The translations under genes were made by a program, and so were the position numbers. This document shows, in pieces, positions 19,934-29,346 of a DNA stretch of 64,000 nt; the stretch's first letter is position 1; every line of letters starts with the position of its first letter. Source of the DNA: an uncultured Oleiphilaceae bacterium (GTDB lineage: Bacteria > Pseudomonadota > Gammaproteobacteria > Pseudomonadales > Oleiphilaceae); assembly GCA_913060665.1 (NCBI GenBank), contig CAJXUY010000003.1, positions 186,001 to 250,000 on the forward strand, written 5' to 3'. Under the pieces are notes generated by a model that was given only the letters and a program-made list of their open reading frames with translations, had not been told where the DNA came from and made no database searches.

Positions 19934-20677
19934 TCAAAAATCATCAAAATCTTCGAAGCTTTCATCTGCAAATGGGTCATCCACCACACCATCATTGATC
20001 ATGAAATCTCGATGCTGCAGGTAGGCATTTCTGATAAACGTATACTTGTCACCCATAATGAGATTCTCTGAGGCTAATAAATCTGCTCGAAAATCTATGA
20101 ACCAAATAGTTTTCTTCGCAACAAAAACACCTAATGAATCGGATTGGTAAAACTGAGGGTCTAGAAAAACGTCAACAACTATGCCACTAGTATCCCTGAT
20201 CGTAGAAGGGCCAAGAAAAGGTAATACCATATAAGGGCCTGAATCCACTCCCCATACTGCAAGCGTTTGACCGAAGTCTTCTTTTTTCTTTTGTAATCCA
20301 AAACTTGTGGACACGTCAAAAAAACCGAAAACTCCAAACGTTGTATTGAACATCACTCGAGTGGTTAGCTCAATCGCCTGACCACCCTTTGCCTGGAATA
20401 GCGAGTTACTAATACTAACAACATCGGCAATATTACCAAAAAAGTTAGTCACTCCTTTATCTACGATAGATGGCATAACGGCTTTGTAGCCCACTGCAAC
20501 GGGGCGAAAAATATACTGATCTAGCGTTTCGTTGAAAGAGAAGACGGATCGATTAAAGCTCTCCCAAGGGTCAGCTTCTTCTTGCCCATACGCTATGACA
20601 TCTACGTTAGTTGAGGCGTTACTGAGAAAGGGGCAGAGTAAACAAACAAAAAGAAATCTTATGGTTATTTTGAGCAT
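19934..20677 (-). CDS. mlaA: MlaA (VacJ) outer-membrane phospholipid-removal protein
   Basis: This protein extracts misplaced phospholipids from the outer leaflet and passes them to MlaC. The family core is clear: DPWESFNRSVFSFNETLDQY, then VTNFFGNIADVVSISN, FGFFDVSTSFGL, EDFGQTLAVWGVDSGPYMVLP and a C-terminal LQHRD. The start is put at the ATG at 20677, which has an AGGA upstream and begins directly at the signal peptide (MLKITIRFLFVCLLC); an in-frame ATG at 20701 lacks a ribosome-binding site. Most MlaA proteins are lipoproteins. Here no proper lipobox is seen (Cys is preceded by Leu-Leu), and cleavage after SNA looks likelier. The C-terminus is acidic. Confidence 0.9.
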   Translation of the reverse strand: MLKITIRFLFVCLLCPFLSNASTNVDVIAYGQEEADPWESFNRSVFSFNETLDQYIFRPVAVGYKAVMPSIVDKGVTNFFGNIADVVSISNSLFQAKGGQAIELTTRVMFNTTFGVFGFFDVSTSFGLQKKKEDFGQTLAVWGVDSGPYMVLPFLGPSTIRDTSGIVVDVFLDPQFYQSDSLGVFVAKKTIWFIDFRADLLASENLIMGDKYTFIRNAYLQHRDFMINDGVVDDPFADESFEDFDDF

Positions 20678-20810
20678 TAGTGTTTGGTTCCTAAGTTTCA
20701 TAAGATTTTTTACAACTTCCCTGTTTAACCCATCTCACCCTAAAAAATATTTTTGTACCGAAAAGATACTAAAGCAACCCCATTTTAGCCACACAATTTA
20801 TGGGTTGGGA

Positions 20811-21932
20811 CTAGCATTTTCGTAACAGAACACTACCGACCGAATAGCCTGCACCAAAAGAACATATAACCCCAATATCACCTTGTTTAATATCATCTCT
20901 ATACTTATGAAAGGCAATAATTGAGCCTGCAGAGCTGGTATTCGCATATTCATCAAGAATAACCGGTGCTTCTAGGCTACTAGGATCCCGGCCAAGTACC
21001 TTTTTAGATATCAGCTTATTCATGCTCAAATTGGCTTGATGTAACCACATTCTTTTAAGGTTTTCAGGTGATAACGTGTTTTCTTTCAAATGATCACTTA
21101 TCATGGCTGCAACCATCGGCACAACGTCTTTAAATACCTTGCGGCCGTGCTGTACAAATAACTTGTCTGGTTTACCCTGCCCTGACTCATCACAACGGTT
21201 TAAAAAGCCAAAATTATTCCTGATATTGTTGGAAAAGACCGTTTTAAGCTTGGTGCTCACGACTTCATAGACATGCTGACTAGTCACAGTTTCCATTTGC
21301 TCTACAACGATTGCAGTACAGGCGTCGCCAAAAATGAAGTGGCTGTCACGATCTTTAAAATTTAAATGCGCAGTGCAAATTTCGGGACTTATTACCAATA
21401 CCGCGCGTGCGGTTCCGTTTTCGACGGCATTTACTGCTGCCTGTATACCAAAAGTAGCCGATGAACAAGCCACATTCATATCATAAGCAAACCCATCAAT
21501 TCCTAAGCGGCTTTGCACTTCGACTGATAACGCTGGATAGGCCCTCGGCAAGTTAGAGCACGCGATAATCACTGCATCAATGTCAGCTACAGTTTTACCC
21601 GCTTGCTCAAGCGCCTCATTAGCGGCATGAACAGCCATATCACATTGAATGCTAGGCTCATCATTACTTCTTTCCGCAATATACGGTGCCATTCTGGTAG
21701 GATCTAGAACCCCTGACTTATTGATAACCCGACGATTTTTAATACCTGAGGCTTTTTCAATAAATGCCGCAGATGACTCGTCTAATGGCTGTACAGTTCC
21801 GTCTGTAATATCGGACGCATGCAGTTCATTAAAATTAACGACATACTGGTTAAACGCTTCAACCAACTCTTCATTAGAAATAACATCTGGAGGGGTGTAG
21901 AGCCCTGTACCACTGATTGCTGCTTTAATCAC
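20811..21932 (-). CDS. 3-oxoacyl-ACP synthase III-like enzyme
   Basis: This 373-residue thiolase-fold condensing enzyme has the KAS III catalytic triad: Cys156 (NVACSSATFG), His298 (WLHQANLSMN) and Asn331 (EYANTSSAGS), plus the C-terminal CSFGAGYSVGSVLL. It is longer than housekeeping FabH (about 317) and has an N-terminal insert (residues 25-60). In length it recalls the Pseudomonas PA3286 enzyme, which condenses octanoyl-CoA from beta-oxidation with malonyl-ACP; this comparison is from memory. The start is GTG at 21932 with AGGG upstream. The neighbouring lipid genes fit a role in feeding degraded fatty acids back into synthesis. Confidence 0.85.
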   Translation of the reverse strand: MIKAAISGTGLYTPPDVISNEELVEAFNQYVVNFNELHASDITDGTVQPLDESSAAFIEKASGIKNRRVINKSGVLDPTRMAPYIAERSNDEPSIQCDMAVHAANEALEQAGKTVADIDAVIIACSNLPRAYPALSVEVQSRLGIDGFAYDMNVACSSATFGIQAAVNAVENGTARAVLVISPEICTAHLNFKDRDSHFIFGDACTAIVVEQMETVTSQHVYEVVSTKLKTVFSNNIRNNFGFLNRCDESGQGKPDKLFVQHGRKVFKDVVPMVAAMISDHLKENTLSPENLKRMWLHQANLSMNKLISKKVLGRDPSSLEAPVILDEYANTSSAGSIIAFHKYRDDIKQGDIGVICSFGAGYSVGSVLLRKC

Positions 21933-22090
21933 CTTTTTACCCTATAATGTAAATATATAAAATTCTGTTTTTTGTAAAGAACGCGAAATATTAACACAAT
22001 ATCATTGATGTTCGAGCATAAACCGTAGCATAAAATATATTGTGTATTTACTATTAGTAAAGGCAACGTTTACAAACGCTCTCGACACCC

Positions 22091-25000
22091 CTATTTTCTT
22101 ACCAAACTCCATTGTTTATTGAGCCGCTTTTCAGATATTGTCATAGCGGTCCCCAGTTTTTGAGCAAACCAAGACACCCGAAGCTCTTCTATCATCCAGC
22201 GATAGTTTTGTAACTCAAGATCAAAGATCCCTTGTTGCTCATGTTGAGCCTTCAAGCCTTCGAACTGTTCCCAACAACCATCTATAGCGGCTAAAAACGT
22301 TCGCTCGTTCCCCATTTCTCGGGCCATTTTTTCAAAACGATCGCTCGCGGCCTGCAAATATCGGGGAAAATGCTGCAACCACTCTTTAGGCGTTTGTGAG
22401 ATAAACCCATTATAGACCAAATGATTCAACTGGAATTTCAAATCTGTCATTGAATGGGCTAGTGCTAGATTAATCTTACCCTTGAGCTGTTTCATGAGGT
22501 TGTGGTGCTGGAGGGCAATTTCATTGATTAATAGGGCCAGCTCGCAGGTGTGATCATATAGCTCGGCACGGCATTCTGTTATCCAAGATGAAAACTGCTC
22601 GGCACTTCTTGGCATTACACGAGTTGAAAGCAACTGAGTCAAACTCCCCATTAACAAGTCATCCGCAAGATCATTCGCCTTAACATAAGGAGCAAAGAGT
22701 AAGTTTGTCTGCTGCAATTTAGGGAGTTTACCTAGAATGAATTTTTGCTGGTCAGGTAGTGCCAATAATGTAAGTCGCGCGATTGCCCTAAGCGTATTTT
22801 TGTCGGCAGACAAGCGATCATTCGACAAGGCAAGCTTCACGAATCGACCGTGATCTTCGAGTGTAGGCATCAGGCTTAGCTTAATTCCGCCTTGGTCAAC
22901 CACTTTATTTAACGATAACTCACCAAACCTCCAGTCCGTGTACTCTGCCTGATATTGCTCCTGCTCTTGGCTACTCCCCACCGACATATCGAACTCTACG
23001 TCTTTGAACTTTTCCATCAAGCTCAATACATCTCGACTCTCTTCGTCAACCTTTCCCTTTTCGTCAACGACTTGAATATTAAATTTTAAATGTTCATCAA
23101 CGGCTTCACTGTTCCAGCTTTCCTCCGGAATTTTAACCCCAGTTATCCGTGTGAGCTGTTGCCCTAGCACCCGTGCAACTGGGTCATTGCTCGGTTTTAT
23201 ATTCTTTAACGCTTGATCCACATAATCAGGGACCGGAACAAATTGCTTACGAATCGCTCTTGGTAAGGATTTAACCAGCTGGATACACTTCTCGCGCAAC
23301 AGACCGGGGACCATCCACTCCAGCCGATTTAAAGGCAACTGCCGAACAGCCCCTTTTGGAACAAGTATTGACACCCCATCCCCATCCTGTCCTGGAGCGA
23401 AATTATAGTTGAGCTTAAAGTTAATATTATTTAGAGCAATGGTGTCTGGGTAGCTCGACGCATTCACTTCAGCGGCTTCTCGTTTCATCACAAAATCTTT
23501 AGTTAACAACAGTGATGTTAAGCCATGCTGTTCAAGCTTCTTCCACCATGATTCAAAGTAACGGCCACTAACGATCTCTTTGGGTATGCGCTCAGAATAA
23601 AAATCAAATAGCGTATCATCGTCTATTAAAATATCCTTTTTTCGAATACGGGTTTCAAGCTCATCAACCTGATCAATAAGTTTGCTGTTTTCGCGTAAAA
23701 ACGGCGCTTTTGAACGAAACTCACCTTGCACGAGTGCATGCCGGATAAAGAGTTCTCTGGCGATAATAGGGTCGATAGTTCCATAATGAATCTTCCTCTT
23801 AGGCACAATATCCAAACCGTACAAAGAGATCCGTTCATAGGCAACCACCTGGCCTCGCTTCTGTTCCCAATGAGGTTCAAAATGAGAACACTTTGCAATA
23901 TGGGTCGATAGCGGTTCTACCCACTGAGCCTCTATTTTTGCATTAATACGTGCAAATACTTGAGATGTTTCAACCAACTCTGCACTGACTACCCATTTTG
24001 GCGGTTTCTTGTAACATACGGAGCCCGGAAACATCTGAAAATGTCGATTCCGCGCGCCTTTATACTCTTTTTTATCTTCTTTCACGCCAATATTATTAAG
24101 CAAACCTGATAACAAAGAGCGGTGTATGGACTCATAGCTCGATCCAGCTAAATTCTCCGTAAACCTGAGTTCTTTACAAATCAAATGCAGTTGACGATGA
24201 ACCTCACGCCACTCTCGCATGCGCATAAATGACAAATAGCTTTTGATACAGTGTTTTTTAAGCTGGTTACTCGATAATGCTTGCCGCTGATCCTCGAAAT
24301 TATTCCACAAATTAACAAACGAAACAAAATCTGAGTCGGGGTCTTTATACACTGCGTGTGCTTGATCAGCCGCCTGTTTTTTTTCTGCAGGTCGTTCTCT
24401 AGGGTCTTGAATGCTTAGAGCACTGGTAATAATAAGCGTTTCTGAGAGGCTTCCTTGTTTGTTAGCTTCTATTAACATTCGCCCTATTCTAGGGTCTACC
24501 GGAATTTTGGCGAGCATTTTTCCTTGCTCGGTCATCTGGCGTTTTGAGTCCACGGCACCGAGTTCAAACAAGAGTTTAAAGCCATCATTAATTAATCGTT
24601 TATCAGGGCTATCCACAAAGGGAAACTCATCTATCTGACCAAACCCCAAATCAATCATTTTCAAAATAACAGAGGCTAGGTTAGTCCTTAGAATTTCCGC
24701 ATCCGTAAACTCAGGGCGAGTATTAAAATCTTCTTCGCTATAGAGGCGATAACAGACCCCTTCTGCGACCCGCCCACAACGCCCTTTGCGCTGATTAGCG
24801 CTTGCCTGAGATATGGCCTCTATAGGTAAGCGCTGTATTTTGGAGCGATAACTGTACCGACTGACTCGCGCAGTGCCGGGGTCGATGACGTAACGAATAC
24901 CGGGCACAGTAATAGAGGTTTCAGCTACATTAGTAGACAAAACGATTCTACGGCCTCGGTGGGGCTTAAAGACTCTTAACTGGTCAGCAGCCCCTAATCG

Positions 25001-25987
25001 AGCATACAAAGGCAATACTTCAGTATCTTTGATGTCGTAATCACGTAGATGCTTAGCCAGATCGCGAATTTCTCTTTCACCGGGGAGGAAAACCAAAATA
25101 TCGCCAAAAGGAGTCTTAGAGGTTTTTTCCTCATCGATAATTTCTAAGACAGATTGGACAACCGCTTCATTTAGGGTTCTCTCGTCATCACCCTCTTCAC
25201 TTTGGTATACTGGCCGGTAACGTGTTTCAACACTAAACGCCCTGCCACTTACTTCGATAACCGGCGCATTATTGAAGTGCTTAGAAAATCGCTCTACATC
25301 AATAGTCGCCGATGTAATAATAACCTTTAAGTCTGGACGTTTAGGTAGTAAACGTTTTAGATAACCCAGTAGAAAGTCGATATTTAGACTTCGCTCATGA
25401 GCTTCATCTATAATAATCGTATCATAGGCATTGAGGAAGCGATCACGTTGAACCTCCGCCAGCAATATCCCGTCAGTCATCAACTTAACCAAGGTGTTAT
25501 CAGAGACCTGATCGTTAAATCTGACTTGATAACCGACCACGCCCCCTAATTCACTGCCAACTTCTTCAGCTATTCTCATTGATACTGACCGAGCAGCTAA
25601 ACGACGAGGTTGGGTGTGGCCAATTTGGCCTTTGACTCCTCGCCCCAATTGCATACAAATCTTAGGTATTTGGGTCGTCTTACCAGACCCGGTTTCCCCT
25701 GCTATCACCACTACTTGGTTATGTCTAATAGCCGCTGCTATTTCATCACTCTTTTGGCTAACCGGTAACTCCGCTGGAAAGCGTATTTCGGGGGTGGCTT
25801 CGGCACGCGCTTGAACCCGCTCCTTTGAGCGCTCAACCTTAGATTTTAGCTCTTCAGTTGCTTTAAGTTGCTTTTCTAGGTCTTTAATCTGACCGATATT
25901 ACGTAAGCGTCGCCGAATAAATACCTGATCTTTAATTAGACAGTCATTAAGTTGCGCTTTTATTTCTTTTTGGATTTCTACAGTCAT
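22091..25987 (-). CDS. hrpA: HrpA-type DEAH-box RNA helicase
   Basis: This DEAH helicase has 1298 residues from the ATG at 25987, close to E. coli HrpA (1300). Walker A is GETGSGKT (97-104), the DEAH box is at 194-197, motif VI is QRKGRCGRVAEGVCYRLYS, and helicase-associated and OB-fold domains follow with the long C-terminal DUF3418 region. HrpA acts on stalled ribosomes and mRNA. A longer frame begins with TTG at 26017 but has no ribosome-binding site. It lies 96 bases past fadD, beyond a terminator, so it probably has its own promoter. The hrpA-fadD proximity also occurs in Pseudomonas aeruginosa, from memory. Confidence 0.94.
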   Translation of the reverse strand: MTVEIQKEIKAQLNDCLIKDQVFIRRRLRNIGQIKDLEKQLKATEELKSKVERSKERVQARAEATPEIRFPAELPVSQKSDEIAAAIRHNQVVVIAGETGSGKTTQIPKICMQLGRGVKGQIGHTQPRRLAARSVSMRIAEEVGSELGGVVGYQVRFNDQVSDNTLVKLMTDGILLAEVQRDRFLNAYDTIIIDEAHERSLNIDFLLGYLKRLLPKRPDLKVIITSATIDVERFSKHFNNAPVIEVSGRAFSVETRYRPVYQSEEGDDERTLNEAVVQSVLEIIDEEKTSKTPFGDILVFLPGEREIRDLAKHLRDYDIKDTEVLPLYARLGAADQLRVFKPHRGRRIVLSTNVAETSITVPGIRYVIDPGTARVSRYSYRSKIQRLPIEAISQASANQRKGRCGRVAEGVCYRLYSEEDFNTRPEFTDAEILRTNLASVILKMIDLGFGQIDEFPFVDSPDKRLINDGFKLLFELGAVDSKRQMTEQGKMLAKIPVDPRIGRMLIEANKQGSLSETLIITSALSIQDPRERPAEKKQAADQAHAVYKDPDSDFVSFVNLWNNFEDQRQALSSNQLKKHCIKSYLSFMRMREWREVHRQLHLICKELRFTENLAGSSYESIHRSLLSGLLNNIGVKEDKKEYKGARNRHFQMFPGSVCYKKPPKWVVSAELVETSQVFARINAKIEAQWVEPLSTHIAKCSHFEPHWEQKRGQVVAYERISLYGLDIVPKRKIHYGTIDPIIARELFIRHALVQGEFRSKAPFLRENSKLIDQVDELETRIRKKDILIDDDTLFDFYSERIPKEIVSGRYFESWWKKLEQHGLTSLLLTKDFVMKREAAEVNASSYPDTIALNNINFKLNYNFAPGQDGDGVSILVPKGAVRQLPLNRLEWMVPGLLREKCIQLVKSLPRAIRKQFVPVPDYVDQALKNIKPSNDPVARVLGQQLTRITGVKIPEESWNSEAVDEHLKFNIQVVDEKGKVDEESRDVLSLMEKFKDVEFDMSVGSSQEQEQYQAEYTDWRFGELSLNKVVDQGGIKLSLMPTLEDHGRFVKLALSNDRLSADKNTLRAIARLTLLALPDQQKFILGKLPKLQQTNLLFAPYVKANDLADDLLMGSLTQLLSTRVMPRSAEQFSSWITECRAELYDHTCELALLINEIALQHHNLMKQLKGKINLALAHSMTDLKFQLNHLVYNGFISQTPKEWLQHFPRYLQAASDRFEKMAREMGNERTFLAAIDGCWEQFEGLKAQHEQQGIFDLELQNYRWMIEELRVSWFAQKLGTAMTISEKRLNKQWSLVRK

Positions 25988-26023
25988 ATCAACAAAATCT
26001 GGAATGAATGTGAACAATTAAGC

Positions 26024-26052
26024 AAAAAAACCCCACTGTTACCAGCGAGGTT
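26024..26052 (-). terminator. Rho-independent terminator after fadD
   Basis: On the minus strand a 10-bp stem (AACCTCGCTG / CAGTGGGGTT with two G-T pairs, loop GTAA) is followed by a T7 run. It begins 31 bases past the fadD stop and overlaps the possible TTG-start leader of hrpA, another reason to prefer the ATG at 25987 for hrpA. Confidence 0.85.
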
Positions 26053-26083
26053 TCAATCGATTAATTATTAGCAATAGCGATGG

Positions 26084-27766
26084 TTATGCTTGCTGATTAA
26101 CCTCTTCATCACGCAACTCACGGCGAAGCACTTTACCAACGTTGCTTTTGGGTAGCTCATCCCTAAACTCAATAATCTTAGGCACTTTATAAGCCGTCAA
26201 GCGTTCACGACAAAACTCTTTAAGTTCACTCTCTTTTAAATTTGGATTTGACGTAACCGCAAAAACTTTAACGGCTTCACCCGCTTTAAGATCGGGGATG
26301 CCCACTGCTGCACACTCTATAATATCGAGGTGGCTAACTAACACGTCTTCTACTTCATTTGGGTAAACGTTAAAACCGGAAACCAAAATCATATCTTTTT
26401 TACGGTCAACAATTTTAATATAGCCATCATCTTGAACCAGACCTATATCACCGGTCATTATCCAGCCATCTTGAGTGATCGTTTTGGCCGTTTCATCAGG
26501 GCGCTGCCAGTACCCTTTCATTACTTGAGGTCCCTTAGCGCAAAGTTCTCCAACCTCGCCGATCGGTAGGTCGTTCCCTTCTTCATCAATCGTTTTAACC
26601 AATGTAGACGGAACCGGCATACCAATGCTACCAATTTGAATGTTGGTCAGTGGGTTGATTGTCACGACCGGAGACGTTTCGGTCATACCGTATCCCTCTG
26701 CCACCTCACATCCAGTAACGGTCTTCCACATTTTGGCCGCATCTTTGGTCAGCGCCATGCCACCTGAAGCCGTTACTTTTAAACTGCTAAAATCTAAGCC
26801 TTGAAATTCTTCATTATTACAAAGTGATACGAATAATGTGTTGAGCCCCATAAAGCATGAAAACTTCCAGTTTTTTAATTCTTTTACAAAACCGGGAATA
26901 TCGCGGGGGTTTGGAATGAGTACACTGTGATTACCTGTAATCACCATTATTCCGCAATTCAGAGTAAACGAATATATATGGTAAAGTGGAAGCGGAGCAA
27001 TAATAGTCTCCTGACCCTCTCCCAACTTGGCCGTAAGTAACGGCTTAAGCTGCAGCATATTACAAACTAGATTATGATGCGTTAGCATTGCACCCTTCGC
27101 CACCCCCGTCGTCCCACCCGTATATTGCAGAACAGCTATATCTTCGCGCTCAACTTCAACAGGCTTAAACGTATACTTTGAACCCGTTGTTAATGCCTTA
27201 TTAAACGAAATAGCGCCTGGTATGTTGTAAGGAGGCACCATCTTCTTGAGATATTTCACCGCTGCATTCATCACTGTTCGCTTAATCGGCGAGTGCATAT
27301 CAGCTATCTCGGTAACAATCACATGCTCAATGCTCGTATGAGGGATAACCTCTTGTGCCAAACCCGCCATATTAGCAAGTACAACAAGCGCTTTGGCCCC
27401 TGAGTCATTGAACTGGTGTTCAAGTTCCCGTTCGGTGTAGAGAGGATTGGTATTGACCACAACCAAACCCGCACGCATTGCACCAAAAACGACAATAGGA
27501 TACTGAGTAAGATTCGGTAATTGGATCGCTATCCGGTCACCTTTTTTAAGGCCGGTTTTGTTTTGAAGAAATGATGCAAAGTCTTTCGTCAGTTTGTCTA
27601 GCTCACCATAGGTGAGTGTCACACCAATTGCTGAAAATGCAGGCTTACCCGAAAACTTCTTACAGGATTGCTCAAAAACATCCACTACACTGCTGTACTG
27701 ATTAGGGTCTATTTCTGCAGGTACCCCAGCAGGGTACTTATCCTTAAAGAAATTTTCCAACTCCAT
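26084..27766 (-). CDS. fadD: Long-chain fatty acid--CoA ligase
   Basis: This ANL-superfamily enzyme of 560 residues (E. coli FadD 561) activates fatty acids with ATP and CoA at the inner membrane. The P-loop/AMP-binding motif is YTGGTTGVAKGAMLTHHN. It also has YGMTETSP, the hinge GWIMTGDIG with DRKKDMILVSGFNVYPNEVE, and the C-terminal catalytic lysine in KSNVGKVLRREL. The ATG at 27766 has AGGAG nine bases upstream; an upstream in-frame extension is not supported. It is divergent from an alpha/beta hydrolase and a PhaJ-type hydratase gene, forming a fatty-acid degradation neighbourhood that I recall from Pseudomonas fadD1/fadD2. Confidence 0.94.
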   Translation of the reverse strand: MELENFFKDKYPAGVPAEIDPNQYSSVVDVFEQSCKKFSGKPAFSAIGVTLTYGELDKLTKDFASFLQNKTGLKKGDRIAIQLPNLTQYPIVVFGAMRAGLVVVNTNPLYTERELEHQFNDSGAKALVVLANMAGLAQEVIPHTSIEHVIVTEIADMHSPIKRTVMNAAVKYLKKMVPPYNIPGAISFNKALTTGSKYTFKPVEVEREDIAVLQYTGGTTGVAKGAMLTHHNLVCNMLQLKPLLTAKLGEGQETIIAPLPLYHIYSFTLNCGIMVITGNHSVLIPNPRDIPGFVKELKNWKFSCFMGLNTLFVSLCNNEEFQGLDFSSLKVTASGGMALTKDAAKMWKTVTGCEVAEGYGMTETSPVVTINPLTNIQIGSIGMPVPSTLVKTIDEEGNDLPIGEVGELCAKGPQVMKGYWQRPDETAKTITQDGWIMTGDIGLVQDDGYIKIVDRKKDMILVSGFNVYPNEVEDVLVSHLDIIECAAVGIPDLKAGEAVKVFAVTSNPNLKESELKEFCRERLTAYKVPKIIEFRDELPKSNVGKVLRRELRDEEVNQQA

Positions 27767-28126
27767 CACACATCTCCTATCCAAACAATTCAAAGGTTGT
27801 TCTTAAGCTCTGACTACACCGAACGTTAGATACTCTGCGTATCATAATTTCATGCCAGCATTACCAGCCAAACGAGTACAAAAAAATCGGATTTAGAATA
27901 CCAGCTTTAGACTTTGGTATATAGAAAAAAATATATGTCCCCATTCCACACCCTTAATAATTGGGATCGTTTAAATAATCTTAACTGCATCCAGCATCAC
28001 ATACAGATCAAACCTCATAAAAATATGCACATTCGCTCACAAGCGCACATTAAATTTCTATTTCGAACCCCAATACTTCATTACAATCAAACATACACTT
28101 AAGTCGATCGCCTCGAACAATCAAAC
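27767..28126. other. Divergent intergenic region between fadD and the hydrolase gene
   Basis: This 360-base AT-rich spacer must hold the promoters of both divergent genes. I searched by eye for a palindromic FadR/PsrA-type operator (CAAAC-GTTTG spacing) and found only imperfect half-sites, for example near 27780. No RNA gene or convincing -35/-10 pair was recognised. Confidence 0.4.
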
Positions 28127-29068
28127 ATGGTGACAGTTATGAAGATGGATGAATTCATCCTTTCAGCAACAGATGGGCATAATATCTTCGTCAGAAGCTG
28201 GAAGCCTTCTCGAAAAAAACCACAAGGCATCGTACAAATATCCCATGGAATGGCAGAACACTCAGCCCGCTATAGCGCTACAGCAAAACAACTCTGTGCG
28301 GCTGGCTTTATTGTGTTCGCTCATGATCACAGAGGACATGGTCAGTCAATGAATGGCTCTCCTTCAGGGCACTATGCAAACGAAGACGGGTGGAATCTTG
28401 TTAAGAGTGACTTGAACCTTGTGCAGACTCACATTTCAACAGAGCATCCAGAGCTTTCGTTGTTTCTACTCGGTCACAGTATGGGTTCATTTATCTCGAT
28501 GTCTTATTTGATTGACTTTAATCCTAAATTGGCAGGCGTCATTCTATCGGGCTCTAACTATGACCACCCTATTCGTTACCGAGCTTTAAAACCTGTAATA
28601 AAAGCCGAAAAGCTTAGAAACGGCGCTACGGGTAAAAGCCCTCTAATTGAATTTCTAACATTTGGCAGCTTTAACAAAGAGGTCGCTAGTCCAACAACCT
28701 CCTTTGATTGGCTATCTCGGGACCAAACTGAGGTCGATAAGTATATCAACGATGAGGCCTGTGGTTTTTTATGCACTAATCAACTCTGGGATGACCTGAC
28801 CAGTGGTCTGATTAGCATATCCTCAAAAACACGACTAAGGGACATAGAATCGGCATTACCGATCTATCTTTTTGCTGGATGTAAAGACCCAGTGGGTGAA
28901 AGCAGCAAGGGTGTCAGACGTCTGACCCATAAACTAATCAGCAGCGGTCATACGGATGTAACCTGCAAACTCTATCCTGATGGCCGTCATGAAATGTTAA
29001 ATGAAACTAACAAGGCGGAGGTCGTAGATGACCTAATTGCATGGATGACGACAAAAAATCGTCATTAA
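28127..29068 (+). CDS. Monoacylglycerol lipase / lysophospholipase-like alpha/beta hydrolase
   Basis: This 313-residue serine hydrolase of the lysophospholipase L2/monoglyceride lipase family has the oxyanion-hole motif HGMAEHSARY, the cap-preceding HDHRGHGQS, and the nucleophile elbow GHSMGSF. A late Asp (GCKDPVG) and His (DGRHEML) complete the triad. There is no signal peptide, so it is cytoplasmic. In context with FadD and PhaJ it probably releases fatty acids from monoacylglycerols or lysophospholipids. The first ATG is used, but ATGs at 28139 and 28145 are also possible and the ribosome-binding site is weak. The same gene order (fadD, hydrolase, phaJ) is recalled from Pseudomonas. Confidence 0.85.
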   Translation: MVTVMKMDEFILSATDGHNIFVRSWKPSRKKPQGIVQISHGMAEHSARYSATAKQLCAAGFIVFAHDHRGHGQSMNGSPSGHYANEDGWNLVKSDLNLVQTHISTEHPELSLFLLGHSMGSFISMSYLIDFNPKLAGVILSGSNYDHPIRYRALKPVIKAEKLRNGATGKSPLIEFLTFGSFNKEVASPTTSFDWLSRDQTEVDKYINDEACGFLCTNQLWDDLTSGLISISSKTRLRDIESALPIYLFAGCKDPVGESSKGVRRLTHKLISSGHTDVTCKLYPDGRHEMLNETNKAEVVDDLIAWMTTKNRH

Positions 29069-29238
29069 ACCAGTGTAAAGAGGGATAGAATCTACGTTTA
29101 TACAATACGTTACATAAATCGCCTTGTCTGGTCTAAACTAATACTTATCCTGTTAAAGTATTAGTAACACAGTAAAAGATTAGCTCTTCCTTCAGCTTCA
29201 GTGCACTTAAGTGCATATAGAGTATTATCGGAGAGTAA

Positions 29239-29346
29239 ATGAGTGAGGCATTATTTGATTTTCTGGGCGGCTCAAAGCAGTCCAGCCTAGTCAAGCAATG
29301 CTGTAATTGTAGCGATTATAAATTGGCGAGTTTATGGAAGCGTTAG
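29239..29346 (+). CDS. Small 35-residue ORF overlapping the PhaJ-type gene
   Basis: A short frame starts with ATG and a good GGAG five bases upstream. It reads MSEALFDFLGGSKQ, then a CCNC cysteine cluster, and ends WKR. Its stop lies 13 bases inside the next gene, in another frame. The PhaJ-type start at 29334 has only a weak ribosome-binding site, so this small ORF may couple or control its translation. I do not recognise the peptide. A chance ORF cannot be ruled out. Confidence 0.4.
   Translation: MSEALFDFLGGSKQSSLVKQCCNCSDYKLASLWKR

Noticed and set aside
26013-26017. TTG start giving a ten-residue longer HrpA
   Set aside because: It has no Shine-Dalgarno sequence, and the upstream hairpin is the fadD terminator; the ATG at 25987 is a better start.
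27767-28126. FadR- or PsrA-type operator between fadD and the hydrolase gene
   Set aside because: Only imperfect CAAAC half-sites were seen, without a correctly spaced inverted partner.
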